From Verrucomicrobiota bacterium (lineage in GTDB: Bacteria; Verrucomicrobiota; Verrucomicrobiia; Limisphaerales; J093): 35,579 bases of DNA. The stretch is taken from positions 1 to 35,579 of the forward strand of contig JAKLFY010000065.1 of the NCBI GenBank assembly GCA_022710935.1, given 5' to 3'. The notes below the pieces were generated by a model. It ran no database searches. It was given only the letters and a program-made list of their open reading frames with translations, and was not told the DNA's origin. Made by a program: the position numbers and the translations under genes. Positions 8,304 to 17,100 of the stretch are shown piece after piece; the first letter of the stretch is position 1, and each line of letters starts with the position of its first letter.

Positions 8304-9635
8304 ATGAGAAAGAGACTGATGTATTCGATGTTGTTGACGGCCCTGGCGGTCAACCTGTTCTTCGGCGCCCAGGTCTATCTGCGTTCGGCCGAGGTTGCCG
8401 AGAAGAACGACGTCTACGGGAACCTGCGCCTGTTCTCGCTCGTCCTCGAGAGAGTTCGCAACGATTACGTGGACGGCGAGAATCTGACGTATCAGGACCT
8501 GATCTACGGCGCGCTCAAAGGGATGCTCAGCACGCTCGATCCCCACAGCGAGTTCATGGAGCCCCAGAAGTACGACGATCTCAAAGAGGACACCGAAGGC
8601 AAATTCGGCGGCGTCGGAATCCAGGTCGGGCTGCGGGGCGAGTACCTGACCGTCATCGCCCCGATGGACGACACCCCCGCCTCGCGGGCCGGGATCATGT
8701 CCGGCGACCGAATCCTCAAGATCGATGGCCGAAGCACCGAGAAGATCAACCTCAACGAGGCCGTCAGCAGGATGCGTGGCGCCCCTGGCACCGAGGTCGT
8801 CCTGACCGTGCTCCGCCCGTCCACGGGCGCCACGAAGGATCACAAGCTCGTCCGCGCGGACATCGCGGTCGAGACGGTCAAAGACATACACGGGAGGCGG
8901 GAGTTTCCTCTCGACGACGACAAGCTGGGCTACGTGCGATTGACGCAATTCGGAGAAGGGACGGAGGAGGAACTGGACCGCGCTCTCAAGAAACTGCATG
9001 ACCAGGAGATGCGCGGTTTGGTCCTGGATCTGAGGGACAACCCCGGCGGCCTTCTCGACCAGGCCGCGCGCGTGTGCGAACGGTTCGTTCAACCGCGCCA
9101 GTTGGTCGTCAGCACCGAGGGGCGCGATCCCTCCGAACGGCGCGAATACCGCGCCGGCCGCAGGGGAGAGCGGACCACCGTGCCGATGGTCGTGCTGGTC
9201 AATGGCGGCAGCGCGAGCGCATCGGAGATTGTCGCCGGATGCCTCCAGGACCTGAAGCGCGCGGTTGTCGTGGGGGAAAAGACATTCGGCAAAGGCTCCG
9301 TCCAGAGCATCATCCCGCTCCAGGACGGCGCCGCGTTGCGGCTGACGACGGCGAAGTACTACACGCCCAGCCACAAGGTGATTCACGAAAAGGGGATCGA
9401 GCCCGACATCGTGGTGCCGGTGCCGATCGAGGATGCCGAGGCGCTCTTCCTCCAGCGCACGCCCGGCTTGATCGAATCGCTCGACGCGGAACGCCAGGAA
9501 CGGTTCAGCGCCGTGCGCGACCTCCAGCTCGAACGGGCCCTGGACCTCCTCAAGGGAATCACCCTCTACACCCACAGAGCGCCCGACTCGGACCGAAAGA
9601 CCCACACCAAGCCCATGGCCGCCAAGGCGGACTGA
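8304..9635 (+). CDS. ctp: C-terminal processing peptidase, S41A family
   Basis: A 443-residue periplasmic protease of the CtpA/Prc type. It has an N-terminal signal or anchor (about residues 6-22), a conserved helical region (YVDGENLTYQDLIYGALKGMLSTLDPHSEFM), a PDZ domain (about 100-172), and the S41 core with LRDNPGGLLDQA. The catalytic Ser is in NGGSASASEIVAG (probably Ser305) and the Lys in GEKTFGKGSVQ (probably Lys330). The C-terminal part HKVIHEKGIEPDIVV is typical. Such proteases clip the C-termini of envelope proteins. tsaD begins 3 bp after the stop, so the two are likely co-transcribed. A promoter-like pair lies at 8246-8274. Confidence 0.95.
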   Translation: MRKRLMYSMLLTALAVNLFFGAQVYLRSAEVAEKNDVYGNLRLFSLVLERVRNDYVDGENLTYQDLIYGALKGMLSTLDPHSEFMEPQKYDDLKEDTEGKFGGVGIQVGLRGEYLTVIAPMDDTPASRAGIMSGDRILKIDGRSTEKINLNEAVSRMRGAPGTEVVLTVLRPSTGATKDHKLVRADIAVETVKDIHGRREFPLDDDKLGYVRLTQFGEGTEEELDRALKKLHDQEMRGLVLDLRDNPGGLLDQAARVCERFVQPRQLVVSTEGRDPSERREYRAGRRGERTTVPMVVLVNGGSASASEIVAGCLQDLKRAVVVGEKTFGKGSVQSIIPLQDGAALRLTTAKYYTPSHKVIHEKGIEPDIVVPVPIEDAEALFLQRTPGLIESLDAERQERFSAVRDLQLERALDLLKGITLYTHRAPDSDRKTHTKPMAAKAD

Positions 9636-9638
9636 CCG

Positions 9639-10685
9639 GTGACCCTGCTTGCCATCGAGACCTCCTGCGATGAAACCGGGGTCGCCGTGGTGCGCAACGG
9701 CCACGCTCTGGCGAACCTGGTCTCCTCCCAGACCACCCTGCACGCGGAATACGGCGGCGTCGTCCCCGAGTTGGCGACTCGCGAGCACTTGCGCAACCTG
9801 CCCGTGCTGATCCAAGCCGCCCTGCGCGATGCGGGGATCGCGCCGCGCGCTCTCGATGCTTTGGCGGCCACGCAAGGTCCCGGTTTGCCCAATGCGCTCA
9901 TGGTGGGATTGAAAGCCGCCCAGGGGATCGCGTGCGCGCTGCAGCGGCCGTTCCTGGGCATTCACCACCACGAAGCCCATCTCTATTCCGCATGGGTCAA
10001 AGGGGACCCGCCGCATGCCGACTTCCCCGCCATCCAACCGCATGTGGCGTTGATCGTAAGCGGCGGCCACACGCTCCTCATCCATGTCCCCGAAGGCTTG
10101 CGCCATCGCGTCCTGGGCTCGACTCTCGATGACGCCGCGGGGGAATGCTTCGACAAGACCGCGAAACTGCTCGGCCTGTCCTATCCGGGCGGACCGGTCA
10201 TGGACCGGCTCGCCGCGGAAGGCAACCCGGCTGCGTTTCCTTTCCCGCGTCCGCTGCTGAACGATGCGGCATGCGATTTCAGTTTCAGCGGGCTCAAGAC
10301 CTCAGTGCGCTATTTCCTGCGAGACCATCCGGGGTTGGCGGACGACCCACAGGCCCTGCGCGACCTCTGCGCGAGCGTGCAGGCGGCCATCGTCGAGGTG
10401 CTGGTGGCCAAGACCACCCGTGCCGCCCGCGACCGCGGCGTCCGCGTTGTCACCGCTTCGGGCGGCGTCACCTGCAATCGCGCTTTGCGCCGCGATCTGG
10501 CATCCGCGTGCGCCCGCAACGGCCTCGACCTGCGCCTGGCGCCGCCGGCCTTCTGCACGGACAACGCGGCTATGGTCGGGCTCCTGGCCGAGTGGAAGCT
10601 GGCGTCGGGCGTGCCGCCTGACGATCCCGACGGCGATGTGCGCCCTGCCTGGTCGCTCGAACCGCCGGCAGCCCGAGGCGGGTGA
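9639..10685 (+). CDS. tsaD: tRNA threonylcarbamoyladenosine transferase subunit TsaD
   Basis: A 348-residue TsaD (Kae1/Qri7 family), which transfers the threonylcarbamoyl group to A37 of ANN-decoding tRNAs. Visible blocks are IETSCDETGVAVV at the N-terminus, ELATREH, the metal-site HHHEAH (His110 and His114 as likely ligands), LIVSGGHT, DDAAGECFDKTAKLLGL, and TASGGVTCNRALR with FCTDNAAM near the end. The start is GTG at 9639, 3 bp after ctp. The last 116 bp are antisense to the 3' end of ybeY, so the two genes converge and overlap. Confidence 0.96.
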   Translation: MTLLAIETSCDETGVAVVRNGHALANLVSSQTTLHAEYGGVVPELATREHLRNLPVLIQAALRDAGIAPRALDALAATQGPGLPNALMVGLKAAQGIACALQRPFLGIHHHEAHLYSAWVKGDPPHADFPAIQPHVALIVSGGHTLLIHVPEGLRHRVLGSTLDDAAGECFDKTAKLLGLSYPGGPVMDRLAAEGNPAAFPFPRPLLNDAACDFSFSGLKTSVRYFLRDHPGLADDPQALRDLCASVQAAIVEVLVAKTTRAARDRGVRVVTASGGVTCNRALRRDLASACARNGLDLRLAPPAFCTDNAAMVGLLAEWKLASGVPPDDPDGDVRPAWSLEPPAARGG

Positions 10686-11259
10686 GATCGAACCTCGATC
10701 CCATCTCGCGCACCAAACGGCCCTCGATCCGCTTCATCCTCCGGCGCCCGCCCGGGTCGACGTCGTCGTAGCCGCGGAGGTGGAGCAATCCGTGGAGCAG
10801 GTAGCGGACCAGCTCGGATGTCCACGTGGTCCGATACCGGCGCGCCTGGATGCCGGCCTCATCCAGACAGACAAATACCTCGCCGCACAACCAGGGATCG
10901 CCGGGCCGGGCGCCCGGCGGCGGGCCATAGTCGAATGCAATCACATCGGTCACGCCCGCGTGGGCCAGATAGCGTTCGTTGAGCGCCGTGATCTCGCCGG
11001 CGCCCACCAGGAAACAGCCGAGTTCGTAGCGGATTCCGGCGCGCGAGCGGTCGGATGCGTCAGGCCGCGGCGTCCGAACTCGAGACGCGCGGTGCCCGCG
11101 CCGAGGCGCAGCCGCGGGGGCTGGCTGCGAGAACACCGGATCGTCGAGAGCCGCGCGCAGGATGCGGCGAAGCAACCGGCGGTCGACCCGGATCCGGGGA
11201 TGCCGCTGGGCGAGCGTCAGTTCACGCCGGCTGGGAAGCGCGATGCTGTTCGTAGGCAT
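10570..11259 (-). CDS. ybeY: endoribonuclease YbeY (rRNA maturation factor), extended
   Basis: A 229-residue YbeY-family protein; most are 150-180. The family core is present: ITALNERYLAH, TDVIAFDYG, GEVFVCLDEA, and the metal site HGLLHLRGYDD. His156 and His160 are kept, but the third position of the HxxxHxxxxxH motif is Asp166 instead of His. Extra length comes from an Arg/Pro-rich insert (about residues 44-72) and a basic C-terminal tail (about 190-229), most of it encoded antisense to tsaD. The ATG start overlaps the phoH 3' end by 38 bp, suggesting translational coupling. The phoH-ybeY order is common in bacteria. YbeY acts in 16S rRNA maturation and ribosome quality control. Confidence 0.9.
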   Translation of the reverse strand: MPTNSIALPSRRELTLAQRHPRIRVDRRLLRRILRAALDDPVFSQPAPAAAPRRGHRASRVRTPRPDASDRSRAGIRYELGCFLVGAGEITALNERYLAHAGVTDVIAFDYGPPPGARPGDPWLCGEVFVCLDEAGIQARRYRTTWTSELVRYLLHGLLHLRGYDDVDPGGRRRMKRIEGRLVREMGSRFDLTRLGLPAVRATRQGAHRRRDRQAARPTPASTRPGARP

Positions 11260-12184
11260 GCACGATGCGGGCGACCAGAGGGTGGCGGATGACGTCCTTT
11301 TTGCCCAACTCGATGACGGCGATCCCTTCGACCTGGGCGAGGGCCAGGCGGGCCTCGATCAAGCCGGACGGCTTGTGCCTGGGGAGGTCGATTTGGGTGA
11401 TGTCACCGGTGATCACCGCTTTCGAGTTGTGGCCCAGGCGCGTCAGAAACATGAACATCTGCTCGGTCGTCGAGTTCTGCGCCTCGTCGAAGATGATGAA
11501 GGAATTGTTGAGCGTGCGCCCGCGCATGTAGGCCAGCGGCGCGATCTCGATCGTGCCCCGCTCCATCAAGCGCTGGATCTCCTCCGCGGGCAGCATGTCG
11601 TGGAGCGCGTCATACAGAGGACGAAGGTACGGCGCCAGTTTCTCCTGCAAATCCCCCGGCAGAAAACCGAGCGCCTCCCCCGCCTCGACCGCCGGCCGCG
11701 TCAGAATCAGCCGGTTCACCTTCGCGCCGCGCAGCGCCGCGGTTGCCATCGCCATCGCGAGGTACGTCTTGCCCGTGCCGGCCGGGCCCACACCCAGAGT
11801 GATGTCGTGCTGCCGAATCGCCTCGATGTAACGCCGCTGCCCCGTGGTCTTCGGAGTGACAGTGGCCTTCTTCGGCGAGGTTTGGATGCGCTCGGCCTGG
11901 AGGCTCTCGAGAGCCGCAACACCCTCGTTCCGCACCACGCTCAGGGCCATCGCGAAATCCTGGGTCCGCACATGCCCGCCCGTCTTGAGCGTCCCTTCGA
12001 GCAACTGAAATAAATGCCGGGCCCGCGTCACGGCATCGTTTTCCCCTTCGAGTTTGATCCAGGCGTCCCGAGCGGTGGCCTTCACCCCCAGTTGCCGTTC
12101 CAACGCCGACAGGTTCCGCGCGTCGTTGTTGAACAACTGCTGCGCAAGACGGGCGTTATCGAAATGAAGTGTCTCAGTAGGCAT
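11222..12184 (-). CDS. phoH: PhoH family ATPase
   Basis: A 320-residue PhoH-like P-loop ATPase. It has an N-terminal KH-like region (about residues 5-65), Walker A GPAGTGKT (133-140), LTRPAVEAGEALGFLPGDLQEK, Walker B FIIFDEAQN (about residue 212) and TGDITQIDLP. The family is linked to RNA metabolism and is commonly encoded beside ybeY; the exact role is unsettled. It starts 15 bp after the HIT gene stop and overlaps ybeY by 38 bp, so HIT-phoH-ybeY reads as one operon. Confidence 0.95.
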   Translation of the reverse strand: MPTETLHFDNARLAQQLFNNDARNLSALERQLGVKATARDAWIKLEGENDAVTRARHLFQLLEGTLKTGGHVRTQDFAMALSVVRNEGVAALESLQAERIQTSPKKATVTPKTTGQRRYIEAIRQHDITLGVGPAGTGKTYLAMAMATAALRGAKVNRLILTRPAVEAGEALGFLPGDLQEKLAPYLRPLYDALHDMLPAEEIQRLMERGTIEIAPLAYMRGRTLNNSFIIFDEAQNSTTEQMFMFLTRLGHNSKAVITGDITQIDLPRHKPSGLIEARLALAQVEGIAVIELGKKDVIRHPLVARIVHAYEQHRASQPA

Positions 12185-12199
12185 GCGAAATGTGCGCGC

Positions 12200-12772
12200 T
12201 CAGGAACGATTCCCGGTCTCCCCCCCGTCCGCCGCGATCCCAGGAGCGTCCGGGTCATGGGGCGTTTGGACATCCTCCGCGTTGTCCCTTGCCAGGGCAG
12301 CGCGAAGCCTGGCGGCCACATCGCCAAGCGCCTCCGGCATGACGGTCGTCTGCGCCACCACAGGCATGAAGTTCGTGTCTCCGTTCCATCGCGGCACGAT
12401 GTGGATGTGGAGGTGGTCAACCACGCCCGCCCCCGCGACGCGTCCCAGGTTGATTCCCACGTTGAACCCCTCCGGTTTCATGGCCCGTTTGAGCGCATTC
12501 AGGCACCGACGGGTCAGCACCATCAGATCCGTGAGTTCCTGCTCCGTGAGATCGTTCAGATCCGCCGTCCTCCGGTACGGCACGACCATCAGATGGCCCC
12601 CGGTGTAGGGGTAGGTGTTCAGCACGGCAAAACAGCTCTTCTCCCGCACCAGCACATGGTTGGCCACGTCGTCCGCCGCCTGCGCGATGCGCGTGAACAG
12701 CGACTCATCGCTGGGCGGCGGCTTGGGCGCAAGGATGTACTCGATTCGCCACGGGGCGTGGAGGTGTTCCAT
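12200..12772 (-). CDS. HIT-family (Ap4A phosphorylase/Fhit-like) hydrolase
   Basis: A 190-residue histidine-triad protein. The triad HLHIHIV (His120, His122, His124) is followed by PRWNGDTNFMPV, the signature of the branch usually annotated as Ap4A phosphorylase-like or Fhit-like. The N-terminal block CFAVLNTYPYTGGHLMVVPYRR is also typical. These enzymes cleave nucleotide-phosphate bonds through a His-linked intermediate; the true substrate is not evident. The last 20-25 residues are a Pro/Asp/Gly-rich tail. It is the first gene of the apparent operon with phoH and ybeY. Confidence 0.93.
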   Translation of the reverse strand: MEHLHAPWRIEYILAPKPPPSDESLFTRIAQAADDVANHVLVREKSCFAVLNTYPYTGGHLMVVPYRRTADLNDLTEQELTDLMVLTRRCLNALKRAMKPEGFNVGINLGRVAGAGVVDHLHIHIVPRWNGDTNFMPVVAQTTVMPEALGDVAARLRAALARDNAEDVQTPHDPDAPGIAADGGETGNRS

Positions 12773-12835
12773 GTTGAGACGCTAGCGATTGGCGCCATGC
12801 CTGTCAAAGCCAGAGGCGCTGATCCTCGAACACGC

Positions 12836-12957
12836 CAGCGCCAATTCATGAAGACGAAAAGGCTGGAGGGGGGGACGGCTCGTCCCCCGCCATTGCGAGT
12901 GAACACGGTGTTTCTCGGCGACGGGCCGTCGCCGCTCCACTTCATGAATTGGCCCTG
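12836..12957. repeat. palindromic intergenic element (outer inverted repeat plus two hairpins)
   Basis: An outer inverted repeat of 18 bp with one mismatch (left arm 12836-12853, CAGCGCCAATTCATGAAG; right arm 12940-12957) encloses two internal hairpins: a GGGGACG/CGTCCCC stem near 12872-12888 and a CGGCGACGG/CCGTCGCCG stem near 12917-12935. The whole can fold as a three-way junction. It fills the gap between the divergent HIT and CsgG-like genes. It resembles a REP/MITE-type element; no transposase is present. Confidence 0.7.
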
Positions 12958-13005
12958 CGAACGCGCACGACACCACGCCATCCGCTCGGATGGCGTCCCG
13001 AGGGC

Positions 13006-13035
13006 TTGAATCGCCGGCGCACTTTGTGCTAAGCT
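13006..13035 (+). promoter_or_regulatory. possible promoter for the CsgG-like gene
   Basis: A -35-like TTGAAT (13006-13011) and a -10-like TAAGCT (13030-13035), the latter preceded by TG, are 18 bp apart. The start codon follows at 13042, so transcription would begin at or near the ATG and give a leaderless or nearly leaderless mRNA. This is pattern evidence only. Confidence 0.22.
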
Positions 13036-13041
13036 CACGCC

Positions 13042-14037
13042 ATGAAATCAGTTCCACTGCCACTGTTCCTCACCCTGTGCGCCTCGCTCTGGCTCCTCCG
13101 AGCCCAGGACGACACCCTTCCAACCCTCTTTGTCGCCCCTTTCGACGGCGACAGGTCTGAGATCTCCTATTGGCAGCCCGCCCTGGGCGAAGGCCTCGCC
13201 GAGATGTTGATCACCGAAATCAGCAAGACAGGGAAGTTCCAAATGCTGGAATCGACGGCGATCGAGTCGCTCAAAGACGAAATCAGGATGGGCGAGGATG
13301 GCTGGGTGGCCAAGGATGAGCGTGTGGAAAAGGGGGGCTGGGCCGGCGCGGACTACATGTTCCGCGGCAAAGTCACCCGATTCGGCGCCAAATCAACCGG
13401 TGTCGACCTGGGCGGATTCGTTCCGGGAAGCCTCGGCGGCCTCGGCTTCAAAAAGAACAAGTCGGACGTCCGCATCGACTGGCGGATCGTCGACGTCGCG
13501 AATCGCAAGATCTTCAAGACCGGTCAGGCGGTGGGCTCGGAGACCGGACTCGGCTTCAAGATCGACGTCGCCGTGACCGGCCACGGCGGGAACATCGGTT
13601 TTGACAACAAGGAGTTCATGGAAAGCGCACTGGGCAAAGCGACCGTGAAAGCTCTCAACCAGATCGTCAGCGAGATGAGTCGGTTGACGGTTCGTGCTGG
13701 AGCGCGCCAGGTCCAGAAGAGCAATGCCACGGCAGCGGCTCAGGAGTCTGTGACGGCAGCCGCCCAAGCCTTGCGCCAAGCGCCAGGCAAGGTGCTCGCA
13801 GTGCCCGCCAAAGGCGTTCTCATTGTATCGCTCGGCTCCCAGCATGGGTTCAAGGCCGGCGACAAACTCAAACTCTACGAAACCGTCGACCTCAAAGACG
13901 ACAAGGGGGCTGTCGTGTTCACCGAAGAGAAACTGGTCGGCGAGATCACCCTTGATAGCGTTCAGGAAGACCGCAGCAAAGCCGCCTTCACCGGCCCCGC
14001 GGAGGTCAAAACAGGCTGGGTTGTCAAAGCCAACTGA
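13042..14037 (+). CDS. CsgG-family exported protein
   Basis: A 331-residue protein with a Sec-type signal peptide (residues 1-21, ending near LLRAQ). A CsgG/HfaB-like domain follows: LFVAPFDGD, LGEGLAEMLITEISKTGKFQMLE, ADYMFRGKVTRFG, DWRIVDVANRKIFKTGQAVG and a helix ending KALNQIVSEM. An Ala/Gln-rich linker (about 225-250) leads to a small beta domain (VLIVSLGSQHGFKAGDKLKLYE, VGEITLDSVQEDRSKA) like those in FlgT-type envelope proteins. Classic CsgG is a lipoprotein; no lipobox Cys is seen here. No curli subunit genes are nearby. It probably acts in the periplasm or outer membrane; its partner is unknown. Confidence 0.85.
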   Translation: MKSVPLPLFLTLCASLWLLRAQDDTLPTLFVAPFDGDRSEISYWQPALGEGLAEMLITEISKTGKFQMLESTAIESLKDEIRMGEDGWVAKDERVEKGGWAGADYMFRGKVTRFGAKSTGVDLGGFVPGSLGGLGFKKNKSDVRIDWRIVDVANRKIFKTGQAVGSETGLGFKIDVAVTGHGGNIGFDNKEFMESALGKATVKALNQIVSEMSRLTVRAGARQVQKSNATAAAQESVTAAAQALRQAPGKVLAVPAKGVLIVSLGSQHGFKAGDKLKLYETVDLKDDKGAVVFTEEKLVGEITLDSVQEDRSKAAFTGPAEVKTGWVVKAN

Positions 14038-14127
14038 GGCCGCACGACGACCGCGGGCCAGCCCTTCGTTTCTCACAACTTCTTGCCACCGAGAAGCCGG
14101 AGCTCACACGCGAAGTCAGCATGCAGG

Positions 14128-17100
14128 CTACTCGCGCCCGGCGCCTGTCCCCGCGAACGGGCCGTCATCCGTCACTGCCCGGATGAGGCCGTTCGCCTGG
14201 GCCGGATCGGCTTCCTGCTGGATCACAACCGGTCCCTTATACTCCAGGATCATCAGGTCCGTCCAAGTGTCCCCAATCAGCGACGCGGAGGTCTGGATGC
14301 GGTACCATTGACCGATGGTGGCGTTCTGAAATGTGCAACTGAAACCCGCGCCCGGCGTGTAGGTCAGCGCGCTGAATTCTCCGCCAGTCACCTTCTCACC
14401 CTCGTCGATCCTCGCTTCGACGGCGTAACCGGAGGCGTGCGTGCCGGCCATAGTGAAGTCGCCCCCGATAATCAGGCTCTTGCCGGACAACGCGAAGGCC
14501 TCGACACCTCGATCCACCCCCAGCCCTAGAGCCCACCACGCCCGCCCATCCCACGTGGCGATGCGATTGGCCTCGATGCCGCCCGCCTTCGCGAACGATC
14601 CTCCCGCGTAGAGAGCGTTCCCGGACAGGGCCAGTGCGCGAACCTCTCCGTTCATTCCCCCTCCCAAAGCCGACCACGCCCCTCCATCCCATTTGGCAAT
14701 GCAGTTCACCTCAATGCCGCCGGCTTTCGCGAACCAGCCCCCCGCATAGAGATCGTCGCCCGAGAGCGCCAGTGCGCGCACGCCACCATCCAAACCCGCC
14801 CCCAGAGCCGACCACTTGGCCCCATCCCATCGCGCGATCGAATTGACGACGAGCGTGCCCGCCCTGGCGAAATTGCCGCCCGCGTACAGGCTCTTGCCGG
14901 AGACCGCCAACACGCGCACCTCGCCGTCCAAACCCGCCCCCAGAGCCGACCACTTGGCCCCATCCCATCGCGCGATCGAGTTGGCCGGCACACCCCCGGC
15001 CGTGGTGAACACGCCGCCCGCATACAACTCGTTACCCGACATTGCAAGGGCACGAACGGGGCCGTTCATCCCGGTCCCCAAGGCCGACCAGGCGCTGCCA
15101 TCCCACTTCGCAATCGCATCGGCCGGCACACCCCCAGCCATGGTGAATCCGCCCCCCGCATACAAATCCCCGCCATGCATCGCCAGCGCCCAAACCGCAT
15201 CGTTCATTCCGGTCCCCAAGGTCGCCCAGACCTTCCCGTCCCATCGGGCGACGGCTCTGGCCGCAACCCCGCCTGCCGTGGTAAAACTGCCTCCGAAGTA
15301 GACATCGTTCCCGGACAGTGCCAGCGCGCTCACCGTGTTGTTCATCCCCTGACCCAGGGCTGACCATCCGCTCCGGTTCCAACGAGCAATGTGACTGGTG
15401 CCAACGCCTCCCGCCTGCGTAAAAACGCCCCCCGCATACAGGTCGGCGCTCGGCGACACAGCAAGCGCCCGAACAGCCGGGTATTCCACCCCCCCGACTC
15501 CGGAATCCACGGCCGACCACGCGGTTCCGTCCCATCTGGCAATGTGGTCCGCCGGAACATCGTCCGCCATCGTGAACCGCCCTCCGACGTAAAGGTCGGT
15601 GCCGGACACTGCAAGGGCATAGACCATCGTGTAAAGATCCATGCTCATCAGACCCCACCCCAAACCCGACCACGCGTTGCCGTCCCACTTCGCGATGTGA
15701 CCCGCATAGGTGTCACCTACCATGTAGAATTGGCCTCCGACATAGAGATCGGTGCCGGACACCGCGAGCGCGTGGACGGAGGCCGACAACCCCCCGCCAA
15801 CGCCCGGTCCCAGCGCCGACCAGACGCTTCCATCCCAGTGGGCGACATAATTCGCCTCGATCCCGCCCGCCGTGATGAACCAGCCTCCGGCATAGAGATG
15901 GCTGCCGGATGCCGCCAGGGCGTATACGCTCGGTGACTCGGTGCCGCCCATTCCCGATCCCAAAGCTGACCAGACGCTTCCGTCCCATTTGGCAATCGAG
16001 TTGGCCTCGACGCCGCCGGCCGAGGTGAAATCGCCCCCCGCATAGAGATCTGTGCCGATCAAACACAGGGCGTAAACCCACCCATTGACCCCGGAACCGA
16101 CGGCCGTCCACGCCTTGCCGTCCCACCTGGCAATATGATGCGCCTCGATCCCGCCCGCCGTCTTGAACGAGCCACCGACATAGAGGTCTGTGCCCGATGC
16201 CGCCAATGCATAGACGGCGAGGAATTCGGTCCCCCCAAGCCCCGTGTCCAACGCCGACCACCCAGTTCCGTCCCATTTGGCAATGCCGCTGGCCACGACA
16301 TCTCCCACAACGGTGAACTCGCCGCCGATGTACACGTTGCCCGAATCGTCGGCTGCAACCGCGTACACCTCGCCATTGGCTCCACATACACCCCCCAGAC
16401 TCACCCAATTCGCGTCGCTGAACACCGGATCAATCCGCACTGGATACGCAGCCGCTGCATCCTCCACAACCACCGCCAGACGCCTGTCGCCACGCACTTC
16501 CATTCGTGCATCGAGTTCCTGCCCCCGGGCGTCCACCACACACAAACGGTTGTAAGTCAACTCTCGCCCCGAGCGATCCGCCACCAGCCGGGCCCCATCG
16601 GCCGCCGCCCTGACTCGAGCCCCGTCGACACCCAGTTCCACGCGCAATAGACCCGCCCCCCCCGGCCTCCGCTCGATAACAAAATCCTGCCGCACACCCT
16701 CGATGTTCACCGAGTATTCCTCGGTCAAACCCGGACGGATGAAACGCGCTGTCGAACCGGCCACCTCGACACGTCCGACCGCCGGGAGCACGCCACCGCC
16801 TCCTTGCAGTCCAATTCCCGAACCAGCGTCGCCTCCACCCCAATCGCCCCCGCGTCCCACTTCGACCGCGATCACACGCAGCCGCCCCTCCCCAGACTCT
16901 CGAGGCAGCGAACTCAGCCAGAGGCCCTCGCTGGTTGCCTCACCCTCGATGCGCTGAAATCGGCAGGTCAGCCGCGCCCCCTCGAGGGTGGCCTCAACCG
17001 ACGCGCCGTTCCCCCGATACTGTCTCTCAGCCACCATGCCGACCTGCTCCGCCGGTATCGGGGCGGATCTGGTCGCTGCATGCCCTTCGAGCATCTGTGC

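Noticed and set aside
8268-10106. Reverse open frame of 612 codons opposite ctp and tsaD
   Set aside because: Spans two well-conserved forward genes and shows only shadow-type composition.
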